Part shown: piece by piece, positions 20,702-33,029 of the stretch
Layout: every line of letters begins with the position of its first letter
How positions within the stretch are numbered: the stretch's first letter is position 1
DNA from: Diphasiastrum complanatum
Taxonomy: Eukaryota > Streptophyta > Lycopodiopsida > Lycopodiales > Lycopodiaceae
Length of the DNA: 64,000 nucleotides
Direction of reading: 5' to 3'
NCBI GenBank assembly: GCA_029204225.1
Contig: CM055096.1
Location: 43,633,967-43,697,966 of the forward strand
Made by a program: the position numbers and the translations under genes
The notes under the pieces: model-generated
The model's database searches: none
Told to the model about the DNA's origin: nothing
What the model saw: the letters and a program-made list of their open reading frames with translations, nothing else

Positions 20702-21761
20702 ATGTCTATTAGCGGTAGCAGAGCATCAAGGAGGAGGCCAAGATCCTCTTCCAGTGGAAGAGGACAAGCCTCAGGATCGGATTTCGATCAAGTGCGATAG
20801 TTTTATACTATGCTATCTCCCGATGAAAGGCAAATGACGAAAGCCCTTTGTCTTTCCAAAAGAGAATCTTATCAACAAGATCGTTGATTCGTTTCGACGG
20901 AGATGTCGGCGGAAGAATCCACAAATATTTTCTATGACCTTGATGAGGACGGTTCCATCATCATACGGGTAAGGTCATCATCAATAGATTGCACGACCTT
21001 ACTCTTAAATACTTTGGTCACGATTTGTTTAACCCTTGGGAGCAACAAAACCAAGGGGACAAAGACAAGATACTTGATATATTGTACCGTGAGTTTCCAC
21101 AACCAAATCAATTTAATGACAAATGGGTGAAGACGAGTATGTGTTACGCATATTCATCATCAGCGCCAATCATTAAGACAATTATGTAGTCTGAGCGCTT
21201 TAAGCAACAAAGAGAGGCAACAAAATCAAGGCTTAATTTTTTAGGCCAATCTCACCTTGGATTGGGAGGCAAGGCTAATATGCACGCCCAATTTATAAAC
21301 AATTCTCTTTTAGCTAATTGCATTTCATATATTTTTTGTTTATCAATAATTTTTTGCTTTTTTCTAATCATTCGGTTTGTGTTGATGTAGGCTGAAGATT
21401 ATGGGCACAAGTATACAAATGCCGAGTACAATATTGGATAACGCCAAGGCTATAGTGCCTTGGTTGATCATCTTGCGGCACAAGGCGTACATCCAAGGGT
21501 AAATTTTTGCTACATAATTTGTATTTCTCATATTTTTGAGACATAATTTTCATTTCATTTCATTTTTATGACATGTGTTTGGCTAATAATCATTAATTTG
21601 TTTTGTGAATGTGTATGTAGAGGGCATCCGCTTCCCTTTTGGAAGAAAGTACGAGAAGAAACCAAGGAGAAGAAGGGAATGAAGATGAAGGGGACGAAGA
21701 CGAAGACGAAGGACAAGATTCGGCTTCGGACAACGATGAGGGAGAAGAGAGCGAAGACTAA
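20702..21761 (+). pseudogene. Relic reading frame of a DNA transposon, possibly Transposase_24-like (En/Spm group)
   Basis: A broken plus-strand gene can be followed across frames. It starts at the ATG at 20702 (SGSRASRRRPRSSSSGRG) and runs through SPDERQMTKALCLSKRE. A frame slip lies near 20960, then RLHDLTLKYFGHDLFNPWEQ and REFPQPNQFNDKWV (to 21180), and LNFLGQSHLGLGGKAN (to about 21275). After a likely intron come AEDYGHKYTNAEYNIG (from 21391) and, after a second intron (GT at 21500, AG at 21620), an acidic tail ending in EESED at 21759. The L.LGGKAN block and the W.....F context recall the plant transposase domain found in En/Spm-type elements; I am not sure of this. At least four in-frame stops sit where Gln or Arg codons would fit, so the gene is dead. 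Confidence 0.4.
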
Positions 21762-22014
21762 GAAGCCTATACTTCTTAGATTTGATGTATTTTTATTATT
21801 TGCAAAAGTAGGCATCAAAGCTCTTTTTATGAAGTAGATGCGAATATGTACACTTTTTTGGATTATGAATATAAAGTTTTGTATTTGATCATCTCTATCT
21901 CATTATCTATGGAATGATTGTTTATTGTTTATGTTTTTCTATTTCATCTTGTATAAATTTGTTGTAAATATATACAAACAAACAAAAACATCAATTTAAG
22001 ATGAAAAAACATAC

Positions 22015-22296
22015 CTCATCTATTGTTTGGATGATCTTTAATTCCTTCTAAGATGCATCTGTTTTTTTCTCTATAAAAGCAAACAATGATAACCAAATCA
22101 TTGTTAGATTACAAATCAAAGAATCATTGTTAGATTAAAAATCATTAATCATTGTTACATCAATCTTACCATGTTGAAGATACTATGAAAATGCACTTTA
22201 TGACTCAAATGTAATCTACCAAAATTTAGAATGCATAACATACCTCATGCATTTGTTTGGATTGTCTCATTTCCTTCAAAATTGCATCACTTTCTT
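22015..22296 (-). other. Pair of duplicated short exon-like units
   Basis: On the minus strand, 22244-22296 is bounded by TTTTGTAG and GTATGTT and encodes EESDAILKEMRQSKQMHE. The related unit 22015-22070 is bounded by TTTTATAG and GTATGTT and encodes a similar stretch with one stop. The flanking intron-like sequence is also similar. They may be exons of a second gene of the DNA transposon. No other exons were identified. Confidence 0.35.
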
Positions 22297-22371
22297 CTAC
22301 AAAAGCCAACAATGCACAATCATTTATTAATCAACCAATAAACAAGCCAATAAACAATGAAAAACTAACAA

Positions 22372-22378
<7 letters not shown>

Positions 22379-22452
<74 letters not shown>
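22379..22452. repeat. (CT)n microsatellite
   Basis: About 74 bp of uninterrupted CT dinucleotides. Confidence 0.97.
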
Positions 22453-22456
<4 letters not shown>

Positions 22457-22559
22457 GCTTTTCTTTCAAAAGCTTCTCTTCACGAAATTGATTTGCAAAT
22501 ATAGTCGGGGCCCCCACTTTTTTCATTTTGCGGATTTTTTTTTTTGTTCCAATATTTCT

Positions 22560-22799
22560 GCATGGCAGTGCCACGCATGGCACTACCACGCCATTTAAAA
22601 AAAATTCAGAAAATTTGCCACGGCGTGGCAGGATTGAGCTTGCTGGAAAAAGTTGCCACGCGTGGCAAACTTCAAAAAAAAATATCAGCATTTTGCCACA
22701 CTTGAGCTTTCAAGAAAAAATTGCCATTGTGGCAAATTTCCAAATTATAAGTGTGGCAGTGCCACGCATATTTAAAATTTGAATTTGCCTGAGACCCCA

Positions 22800-22843
<44 letters not shown>

Positions 22844-22936
22844 AAAAAAAAAAAAAAATTTGTCCAAAGGAAGGGCCGGTGACGAAAAATTTTGACGGCA
22901 TGGCAATGCCACGCATTCATCACGCAGTTTGCCACG
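22560..22936. repeat. Right cluster of TGGCA palindromes
   Basis: About eight palindromic or half-palindromic units made of TGGCA and TGCCACG words, among them a perfect 16-bp palindrome TTGCCACGCGTGGCAA (22653-22668), GTGGCAGTGCCAC (22753-22766) and GGCATGGCAATGCCACGC (from 22897). The G33/T25 homopolymer pair (on the minus strand) lies inside the cluster. Confidence 0.75.
22801..22858. repeat. C33-A25 double homopolymer
   Basis: 33 C residues followed directly by 25 A residues. The minus strand reads T25 then G33. Exact lengths may reflect sequencing or assembly limits. Confidence 0.85.
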
Positions 22937-23253
22937 CGAGGGCCGACGGGTCAAATCTGGTCCCCGTCTTATGTGTGTGGCAATGGGCCTATATTTGTAG
23001 TTGTGTCTAAGGTCACTGAAGGAACTTCTTGTGGACACTAGTATATGTACTGCCAAGTTTCATATGAGAAAATATCTCAGAGCAATTTTCTTTTACTCTA
23101 CCATGGATCTCTTGTTTGAAGATATTTTGAGTGCATTTTGATTTCCCTCATGCTTGCTCTGCTTATTGTGGTTTGTCCATGGCTCAAGAACTTATTGTGG
23201 TTTGTCCATGGCTCAAGAACTGCAACAATGATCACTCTTATTATGCATGCAAC

Positions 23254-24173
<920 letters not shown>

Positions 24174-27100
24174 CTATATCCACGTTTTAAATACTCTGAT
24201 GTAGATCATCTTTGCAAGCTGTGCCAAAGAGCAATAGGCGAAGATGGTAGCTGCCAGAAAATAGTAGTAGGAAGCATAAGGGTGAACCATTTTCTCTGTC
24301 TTTCCCAGGGGAGTGTATGGGATTGCTAGTCCAATGCCCACAATGGCGAGTGTGGTGAGCAAGACTGGCATTGATGCGGTTGCTTGGATAAAGGGAATTT
24401 TTTTGGTCCGTAGCATGTGAATGACTAGAGTTTGTGTCAATAGGCCTTCCAAAAACCAAGCTGTTTGGAACACAGCTTGCCGCTCTACTGTGCGAATGCC
24501 GTAATAGAACCACATAAGATTGAAGGTTGTTATATCAAAAACGGAACTTATTGGTCCCATGCAAATCATAAAAGTTGCAATTCCCTTTGCAGACCACTGG
24601 TGCGGTATCTCCAAGTACTCCGGATCCATCCTGTCCCATGGAATAGATGCCTGGCTGAAATCGTATAGCAAATTTTGTGTCAGAATCTGAACAGGCTTCA
24701 TGGGATCGAATGGCAGCCAAGCGGATGCCACTAAAATAGAGAAGACATTCCCAAAATTAGAGCTAGCTGCCATTTTGATGTACTTGATTGTGTTTCCATG
24801 GGTAATACGGCCTCTTCTCACTCCTGCAACCAGAACATTTAGATCCTTTTGTAGCAGAATAATATCTGCAGCATCCTTTGCAACGCTAGTAGCAGAGTCT
24901 ACCGAGATTCCCACATCCGCTGCCTTAAGAGCAAGCGAATCATTGATACCATCTCCTAGGAAACCAACCGTATGGCCGCCAACCTTGAGAGCTTCCACTA
25001 CCTTTAGCTTTTGGGCAGGGGTCAATTTTGCCATTATGGTAGCTTTTTGAACCGTTTTCACAAACTCATCTGAATCCAACCGAGCAAGTTCTGCACCGGT
25101 GACAACAATATTTGTACCTATGCCAACATCCTTACAAATTTTGACAGCAATGGATAAGGCATCACCTGTAAGAACCTTAACCGCAACTCCTTTTTGTTCT
25201 AGGGTTTCGATGGCTTCCTTAGCCGATTCTTTGGGTGGATCTTGGAATGTTAATAAACCGTGAAATACCATTTCACTTTCCTCGCTATGCTTATGTTTAT
25301 GTTCCGCATTTGAGAGCTGCATGCATGCGCAGGAAACGTGGTGTAGATTTAGTCTCAAATTTTAGTGAACAACAACAGATGTAGTTACAAACTATTTGCA
25401 AGAAGCAACTAAAAGACGCATGCCACATGTTATAGAATAACGATTTAGTCTATCATGGAATTATAACCTTGGAGAAATTATCATGCTCTGTGGGCGGTGA
25501 CATGGTGGTGGTTGCTTGTTTCCGTTTCATTTCCTTGGTTGCGACTGCTACAAGGCGAAGACCATCGGCATTAAGTTCCTGGCCCATGGATAACAGCTGC
25601 TGGCGATACTGTGCAGTCATGGGTACACGACTTTCATTCTCTTGCACACTCGAGCATATCTCTAGCATCTCCTCTAGGGCACCTTTGGTCACTAAGATGC
25701 AAGGTTTCCGGTCTATGCTCGATATGGATTTGTGCTTGATGCCCTCTTGAGATTGTAGTCCATTGTCAGCACTGAAATCTTCTTCCAGAATGACAGACAT
25801 TCGCCTTCTTACAAAGTCAAAAGGAAGTTCACCCACGAGCTTGTATTTGGAAGGATCCATCTTTCGGTCTCCTGTGATCACCTGATCTCCAAAAGACAAA
25901 ATGGCCGCATCGATCAGATTTCTCAAGCCAGTCTGGAAATGAGAATTGAGGTAAGCATATTCAAAAACATGATCCCTGGAAATGCCATGGCTATCCATGT
26001 ACTGAACCATTGCCACGCGATCAACGGTGAGAGTTCCCGTCTTATCCGTGCAAAGTACGTCCCTGTCAAAGCAATTCTCAGATTTATAAACTGCAAATGC
26101 CACATATCTGTGGTTGTCCAGGATAATATTCTATATCATGATAAAAAAATTACGAACTTTATAAGTAGCCATTTCTTCCTTGGTGGACAACTTTATCTAC
26201 ATATAAAGGGGCTACCACTAATTAGCAATAGACCATGCATCATGAGTATGTACTATAACTTGAACACTTTGGATACAGTCTGAGCAATGGCACTCTGGTA
26301 AATGGGTGATACTTACATGGCCCCCATATTTTGAACCGAGTCCAAAGTCTTCACTATACATTTTTTCTGCGCCATAGCAAATGCACCACGTGCTAAATTG
26401 GCATTCACAATCATGGGCAGCATTTCTGGTGTAAGCCCAACCGCCACAGAGATTCCAAATAGTGCACTGTTTCCCCAATTATGTGTTGTGAATCCACTGA
26501 TGACTATCACAATGGGAACCATTGCTATCATGAAGCCTATTAAAAGGTAGGACACACGTCGCACCCCTTTTTGAAAAGCATTGATAGGTGTTTTTCTGGC
26601 TAAATAAGTGGCAATAGTGCTGATGTATGTATGGTCTCCTGTAGATATCACCACGCCGAGTGCCCCACCAGATTCTACACTTGTTCCCTAGTACGTACAC
26701 CACAATGAATACATATCGACACTTAAATCTGGAAGTATCTTTAGATTAGTTGGTAAGGCAGAAATAATCGGTAGGACCTAGACTCCATGTTCCCTATGAC
26801 AATACATTTCTAGATATGCATACTAGAAAAGAAAAGAACTAACCATGAAACACACGTTTTTTAGGTCTAACAAGGGTGTGGATTCACGCTCGACCACATC
26901 TGCATATTTCTCAACCGCAATGGACTCTCCTGTCAAAGCAGATTGACTGCATCGTAGCAAATTATTATACGATTTCGGAGCAACTATAAAACAAAATTCA
27001 TGCCGCTACATAAAATTTTACAAGCCCTCCTGCTTTTAAATATAATTCGTATCATAGAGGTACAAGTGTTTCGAGCTAGTGATTTGATTGTGGATACAGC

Positions 27101-29483
27101 ATATATCCAGTATGACCCAGGGTATGGTAAAACTGCATCCCTTTGCTATTGAAAATCGAAATACAAAACTTTCAAATCTCGTTCATTTTTTTGTGACAAG
27201 GTATCCGTCACATGCGCTGCATAAATCCCCCTCACAATTTAGGGATAACCAACAAAGCAAAGAAGTTCCAGTATCAGTCACAAGCTCGAGAATAGCCTAT
27301 AGGTTTCATACTAAAGAAACTGAAACTCATCAATGATCAAAGTGCTGCAGCGAAGAGACCAGATTATGTTGTAAGTCTGTTCGACGTAATCCTATTTCAG
27401 TTTGTAAGTAGAAGTATTGAACGCTGAAATTTCAAAAAGTGGAGAGTTGAGATCATAGAGTACAAAGTCAGAGTCTTAGAATAGAGATTACTGTTTGTGT
27501 ACATTCTAACTTTTTTAAGGCTTTGCTAATTTTAAAATTAAAAAGTATGTACTTATCATTTCTATGAAACTCAGGTAAGAATATTTCACTTCTGCCTGTT
27601 CAGATGTCCATAATTGCACCTATATGCCTATAGGATTGACTATTACAACAAATGTCAGGAAAAAATGCCACTATTGATGCATTCAATCAATCAGTCTTTA
27701 GATTTGTGTGAAATATTTGCGTTTTGGCTTAACCGGCCCCTTCCCAGTCCCAAGGCCGACAAGAGATCAAAGTTCCAGGTTCGCATTGCAATTTCTAGGA
27801 GAAGTAGTACATGACTAATTTCATAACTGCCTTAATCTCCCTTACAATTTAGTGATAAAAATTTAGCATATTTCTGCATCTAGAACTTTTGTCGATCATG
27901 TGGTGTGTACTAGATCCTTTACCTCGTCTAAGTAGTAAGGACGAATAAAGCAACCTTCAGGTTAAGAGTTGCAATGTACGCCATTAACAGCTGTGATTAG
28001 GTTGTTTAGCCTATAGAAACTTTTCAAAGTTTCTACTATCTAGTACTTATTCATTATTCATCACCATTAAGATGATATTACTCTGTCTGTCCTACATAGA
28101 TATATATATGACCAGAATATGAAATATTAGTATAGCATATTAGTTTTATGAATGTAAAAATTTTGAGCATAAAACTATGAGTCCTTGTTTTTCTGTGGTA
28201 TATACTTTTATATACTACAAGCAGCGATTCTATGGATTCTACCCATTGATTATATATGATGTTACCTTACAAGAAGGTTGTTTGAAGTGACCAAACGCAC
28301 ATCCCCAGGAAAAAGATCTCCTGTCCTCAGGATGACAATATCGCCAGGGACGATATCTTCCTGATTAATTTCCACCTCTTCGCCTTGAGAAGAACCGCTC
28401 TCGCGTCGTATAACCGCAGCACGATCTCTAACCAGTTCTAAAAGTTTTGAGGCCGCTCTTGAACTTTTTAACTCCTGAAGCGTTATGGAGAGAGAGATTC
28501 ATGAATATTATAGTCATACATAATTCAAGTGGTTGTCAATCTTTGTTCCTTAGCAGGTTCATGCTACGTTGTGCGAGTGTGTTGTGCTTAAAGGAATTAT
28601 AGCTTTACACTGAGCCTCGTTAGACATTTATGCAGTACATGTGCTTCTCAAAGCGAAATATATGTCTTATCTTGTTCTTGATATTAGCTTCAACAGAGAA
28701 TCACCTGATAGAATCGAACGCCAACACTCAGCACAACCATGAGGCACATCACTGCCAGCGTGGCTATGTCACTTGTCGCTCCCGATATGGTTGCCAAGAC
28801 CAGTAATATGACGTTAAAAGGATGCCAAAAAGCATTCCATAAGATCTTGTACCATCTCCTAGCCAATTTAGTAGAAAGAACATTTGGACCATGCTCCTTC
28901 AAACGCACCTTTGCATCTTCTGGCGTAAGACCTGGAAACAGTAATGTATGTTGCAAAAAGTTAGACTCTCTGACTTCTCAGCTTTGTAGCACAATTAGAA
29001 TGCAGTGGAGATTAACTTCCAAGACAGGAATGAATCTCGGGGAGTTTTATGAAAATCCATGGTTTATTGTAGCATTGATTGGATTTTGCAAAGAATAATT
29101 TGGCAATCACATTCACCACTGACCATTCAAACTGGTCTTCAATGACGCTAAGTGTGCATCTTTGTCCAAGGTAGCACTTCGCAAAATGTTCTCCTCCACA
29201 TGCTTTGCGCTAATTGATTTCGTCGTGGATGGTAGACTGCAATCTGCAATACGGAGAAAAATAGTTGATCATGTCACCCGTCTTAAACCACATTGACAAA
29301 GGCTAACATATTGCTGCATGAGAAGTAATGAGAAATGTCACGCCATTATATTAAACACTGAAACCAACCTGAAAAAAAGTTGGATACTAGAGTGCATATA
29401 TATATCGCCCTTGCCGTTAAAGTTCGCTCTTTTGGAGCTTTTGCAAATGCCTGCTCTACATCAAACGATAGATCAGCAGCCAT
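24174..29483 (-). CDS. Magnesium-translocating P-type ATPase (P3B, MgtA/MgtB family), eight exons
   Basis: The product should couple ATP hydrolysis to Mg2+ movement across a membrane. Exons on the minus strand: 29483-29369, 29243-29124, 28931-28705, 28474-28266, 26946-26844, 26687-26317, 26062-25468 and 25316-24174. All borders are GT/AG and phases agree, giving about 960 residues against roughly 900 in bacterial MgtA. Motifs: cation-ATPase N-terminal domain (from GLTPEDA, about 78) with the first membrane pair, actuator TGES (229-232), M4 PEMLP (345-349), phosphorylation site DKTGT (Asp388), TGD (630-632), GDGIND (701-706), M5 SNFGNVFS, then QNLLYDFSQ and the C-terminal membrane helices. The PEMLP and NLLYD blocks mark P3B rather than Ca2+ or H+ pumps. 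Oddities: a His-rich HKHKH (586-590) at the start of the last exon, and SL where AP follows GDGIND. The first exon is the least certain; a 5' untranslated intron may end at TTACACAG just before the Met. Introns are 125 to 1319 bp. Confidence 0.88.
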
Positions 29484-30279
29484 GGCTCCAGAGCCAACCT
29501 GTGTAAGCGAGGCCAACCAGTGAGGAGTTAAATCCTTTGGCACTTTTAGAATGATCTGGGTCTGGTTACATTCACATGGAATTGTCCATTTATATGTGAA
29601 ATTGTAGAACATGAAGAATATTCGGTGCCTTTGGATCAACCCGATATCCTATTCAAGCGGAAGCTAGTATGATGTCCATCGCTTCTTCTTTGCAGTTTTG
29701 ACCTGGTAATGACATCAGAGATTCCAGTTGTAGTGTTGGGCATCGTCTGCAAACTCTCCACGATGCCGCCTCTACATGGCTTCGAACCAAAACTATTCAG
29801 GAACTACACCTACACCTTTCTCTGTTTCAGAAATAAATTTAGATTTATAATGATTATTAGCATCGGTGCTGTATAGCATTACCCAAAGAAACCTTCCCTG
29901 CAAGACTACTTACGGTCTCGTTCGAATTTGAATGATACGTCCCACCTACATCACTAAACTACTCCCTCCAGCGCCTTTGCCATCACCATCACCACCAGCA
30001 GTGCGCCTTGCACGACAGCTCCTCTTCTATCATCTTTTAGTTTACCAATTCAATTGAACTTCTAACCTATTTGGCTTCTTCTTCTAATTCTCTGATCTAC
30101 TTTATCCGAGGCACCTTCACGAGCTTCACCCCAACTTAACATTACAAAATTATTAACCCTCCCTCCCTTCCTCCCTCTCGCATGCCATCCTTTTGTCAGC
30201 TCTGCATCTTCAAATCAAAATTTTCTCGCTACTTTACTTTACTGAGTGAGTAGTAAGCAGCCCCCATTCCCAGCTTCCT

Positions 30280-30280
<1 letters not shown>
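29484..30280 (-). promoter_or_regulatory. Upstream region of the Mg2+ ATPase gene
   Basis: No other gene is seen in these 800 bases. They should hold the 5' untranslated region and promoter of the minus-strand ATPase gene. The stretch is pyrimidine-rich on the plus strand (GA-rich in gene orientation), like many plant promoters. No single TATA box stands out. Confidence 0.3.

Positions 30281-30331
<51 letters not shown>
30281..30331. repeat. (CT)n microsatellite upstream of the ATPase gene
   Basis: About 50 bp of CT, followed at 30382-30420 by short AT and CATA runs. Another AT run lies at 30795-30823. Confidence 0.95.
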
Positions 30332-30334
<3 letters not shown>

Positions 30335-30791
30335 TAATATTTTTTGGAACATCCCTCAACGCCTTCACGTGAAATTTATACATATATATATATATATACA
30401 CATATACATACATATATATATTATATTTATTTTGGTGATGTAATGTAAAATTTGAAGATGCTCTTAGTCGTTGACTTTTATTTTCAAGATGACTTTTATT
30501 TTATTTGAAAATTAACTATATTTAGATATGGAATTTGCCCAATTTCAACTTTCTTTTTCTATGTTGATTTGTTTGAGATTAACAACCCCTAACAAGGAGT
30601 AACATTGTCCTTGGAGAATTTTTCTTTACTCAAAAAGGAAGGAAAATCAATTTTATTCTTTGTTGTACATTGTTAGCTATATATTCCTATAAGTCAAGAT
30701 GATAATCATTAATGCCATACTATATGTCTCAATCAAAAAGGTCTTGCCAGGTGTGGTATCTTATTTTTCGTTGCATTGTTAGTCTCATTAC

Positions 30792-30825
<34 letters not shown>

Positions 30826-31688
30826 TATATACTCCAATAACTCTAGGTCATGATCATCAATGTCATCGCTCTCTATGGCTAGATTTACTTTTAAACCTTT
30901 GCTTTTCTTTTTGCAATCAAAGCTTTTCATTGATAGCAAGAGGGGAAAAAAGCCATAACTCTTCATCTCGAAGGTGATATTAATCATGACTAGTTTTTGT
31001 AACTGGCTTTATTCTCCATTATGTTTTGCCATCAAGAGTAAGCTAGCAACGCTCTTAAATTACCTTGGTTACTTTTTGAAATTGATGCAACTATATAGAT
31101 ATATTTTTGAACATATGTCTAGCATGTGCTCTTATGAGGAATCCCTAAAGGGTTGTTCCCGAGGATGATTTTACAAGCTCACTTACAGCAAGACTTTGTT
31201 GTAAAGCTATTGATTTGAACATATATATATTCATGTTTTATATGCTTATTCCTCCTAAATGGGTGGGCCTTGTACATATCTTCAAACTCCAAGTTATGTC
31301 CTTACACTCATGTTGTACAAGTCACTTCTTGTCCATTCCGATATCTTATAAGTTTTTTGGATATTTAGGAAAAATCACTTTATTACGTTTCTGCTTGAAA
31401 GTTGTGCCCTAATCATCGCACTTAGTTTTCTCACAATGCAACCACGAGTAATTATATCAAAAGTTGTAAACCCTTGGTGGAACACGACGATTAAAATGCA
31501 TAAATTCGGGTTCTCCAATCCTAAAAAAAGAAGCCAAACTTGTACAAACTTCTTGTAAAATTCCAAGAAATCTCAACAAGACACTTCATCTAGTCTACTA
31601 CCTAATTCAATATCATTAACATAACTAATATAAATGATTCCCATGTTATCCCATTTTACAACCTTGTAAAATTATTGACGCTTGAGTC
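30332..31688. other. Stretch without a recognised gene
   Basis: AT-rich sequence with short AT runs. Open frames here are short and resemble nothing known to me. Confidence 0.5.
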
Positions 31689-31802
31689 GGACAGAGGACA
31701 TTCTGCCCGGTAAGGATTTCCAGAATTTTTTTAGGCGAGGCCCGGAGGGGCCGAGCCTAAAATTTTTTTGGAAATCCGAACCGGACAGAATGGCCTCTGC
31801 CC
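31689..31802. repeat. Long imperfect hairpin (inverted repeat, 47-bp arms)
   Basis: The left arm 31689-31736 and right arm 31755-31802 are inverted copies with about 85% match by eye. The 18-base loop contains a further GGCCC/GGGCC stem. Shared blocks include CAGAGG, ATTCTG, CCGG, GGATTTCCA and TTTTAGGC. This could be a foldback or miniature transposon. Confidence 0.75.
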
Positions 31803-31814
31803 GGCCCCTTCCAT

Positions 31815-32036
31815 TGCGTAATGGATTTTTGGACTCTTTTTAAACCAATCCTTTGCTGCCACGTGGTAGGCGCAAGCAACATCAACACTAAAAAAATTTG
31901 AGACCAATCCGATGCTACCACGTGGCAGACCCAGGCAAAATCTGCACTCAAATTTTTTTTTTAAAAAAAAGTGACTATTCTGCTTTTTAATCTGTTTAGA
32001 AATGGGCAGAATAGTCACCAAAAATCCATTACGTGT
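31815..32036. repeat. Element-like block with terminal inverted repeats and two CCACGTGG units
   Basis: The outer arms GCGTAATGGATTTTTGG (from 31817) and CCAAAAATCCATTACGT (ending 32034) are inverted copies. Inside lie two direct copies of a unit of about 57 bp, each with a CCACGTGG-type palindrome (about 31859 and 31917). Near the right end is a 14-bp inverted pair GTGACTATTCTGC / GCAGAATAGTCAC (31971-31983 and 32006-32018). Confidence 0.65.
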
Positions 32037-32420
32037 CTATACCAAGAAACTTAGCCAAGTATAAGCCATAATGAGAAAAAATAAAAAAGTACAATAAAGC
32101 TTATTGTGAACTTCAAGACACAATATAGCAAACATAAAACACTATAGCCATTGATTTAACATTATACTTCAAGGGCTTATAGTACAAACTATCATGACTA
32201 GTAATGTGAAATCTTTTGAAATGGGTCAAAATCCTTAAGAAAGAGTAACCATTTAATAGTATTCTTTTTTCCAAAAAATGTTTTTTCTAGTAAATATTCT
32301 TGAAATTCACAAAAAATATTTAATACAAAATGCATTTTGACTCGACAAACTAGTACACCATGTCGAAAAAAATCAAACTTTTCAATGAAATTGATGAAAT
32401 CTAAGATCTCCATCATGTAG

Positions 32421-32663
<243 letters not shown>

Positions 32664-33029
32664 TTTGTTTTAATGTCTAAATTTAATTCTAAAATAAACT
32701 CATAGAATACATTCAATGCGGGTTGTGCTAAATACACAAAATTTTAAAAACATTGATAATATTTATAATATTATTATTTACAATTCAAATTTCAAGAAGT
32801 TTTCACTAGCTCTTCTCAACTTAGTGGCTGATATATTGTTAAGCCTCTCCTTTTTAGCAGATGAAGTTGACTTATTCATGAGAGTCTAAATTGGTAGATT
32901 CTCATTTGAGTTAGCATCTACTATTGACAAAAAAAATTCTCTCAAAAAGCTAACCGTAGATTAAAGACTTTATACAAAGTACAAGGTAAAAGAGCAGAAG
33001 GCTTATAGATGAGAAAGTTTCTCAACCTC

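Noticed and set aside
24174-29483. Bacterial contamination as source of the Mg2+ ATPase
   Set aside because: Seven phase-consistent GT/AG introns and long AT-rich introns are not bacterial, and plant elements lie on both sides.
31689-31802. MicroRNA precursor
   Set aside because: A hairpin alone is weak evidence; neighbouring inverted repeats fit a transposon better, and no small RNA data are available.
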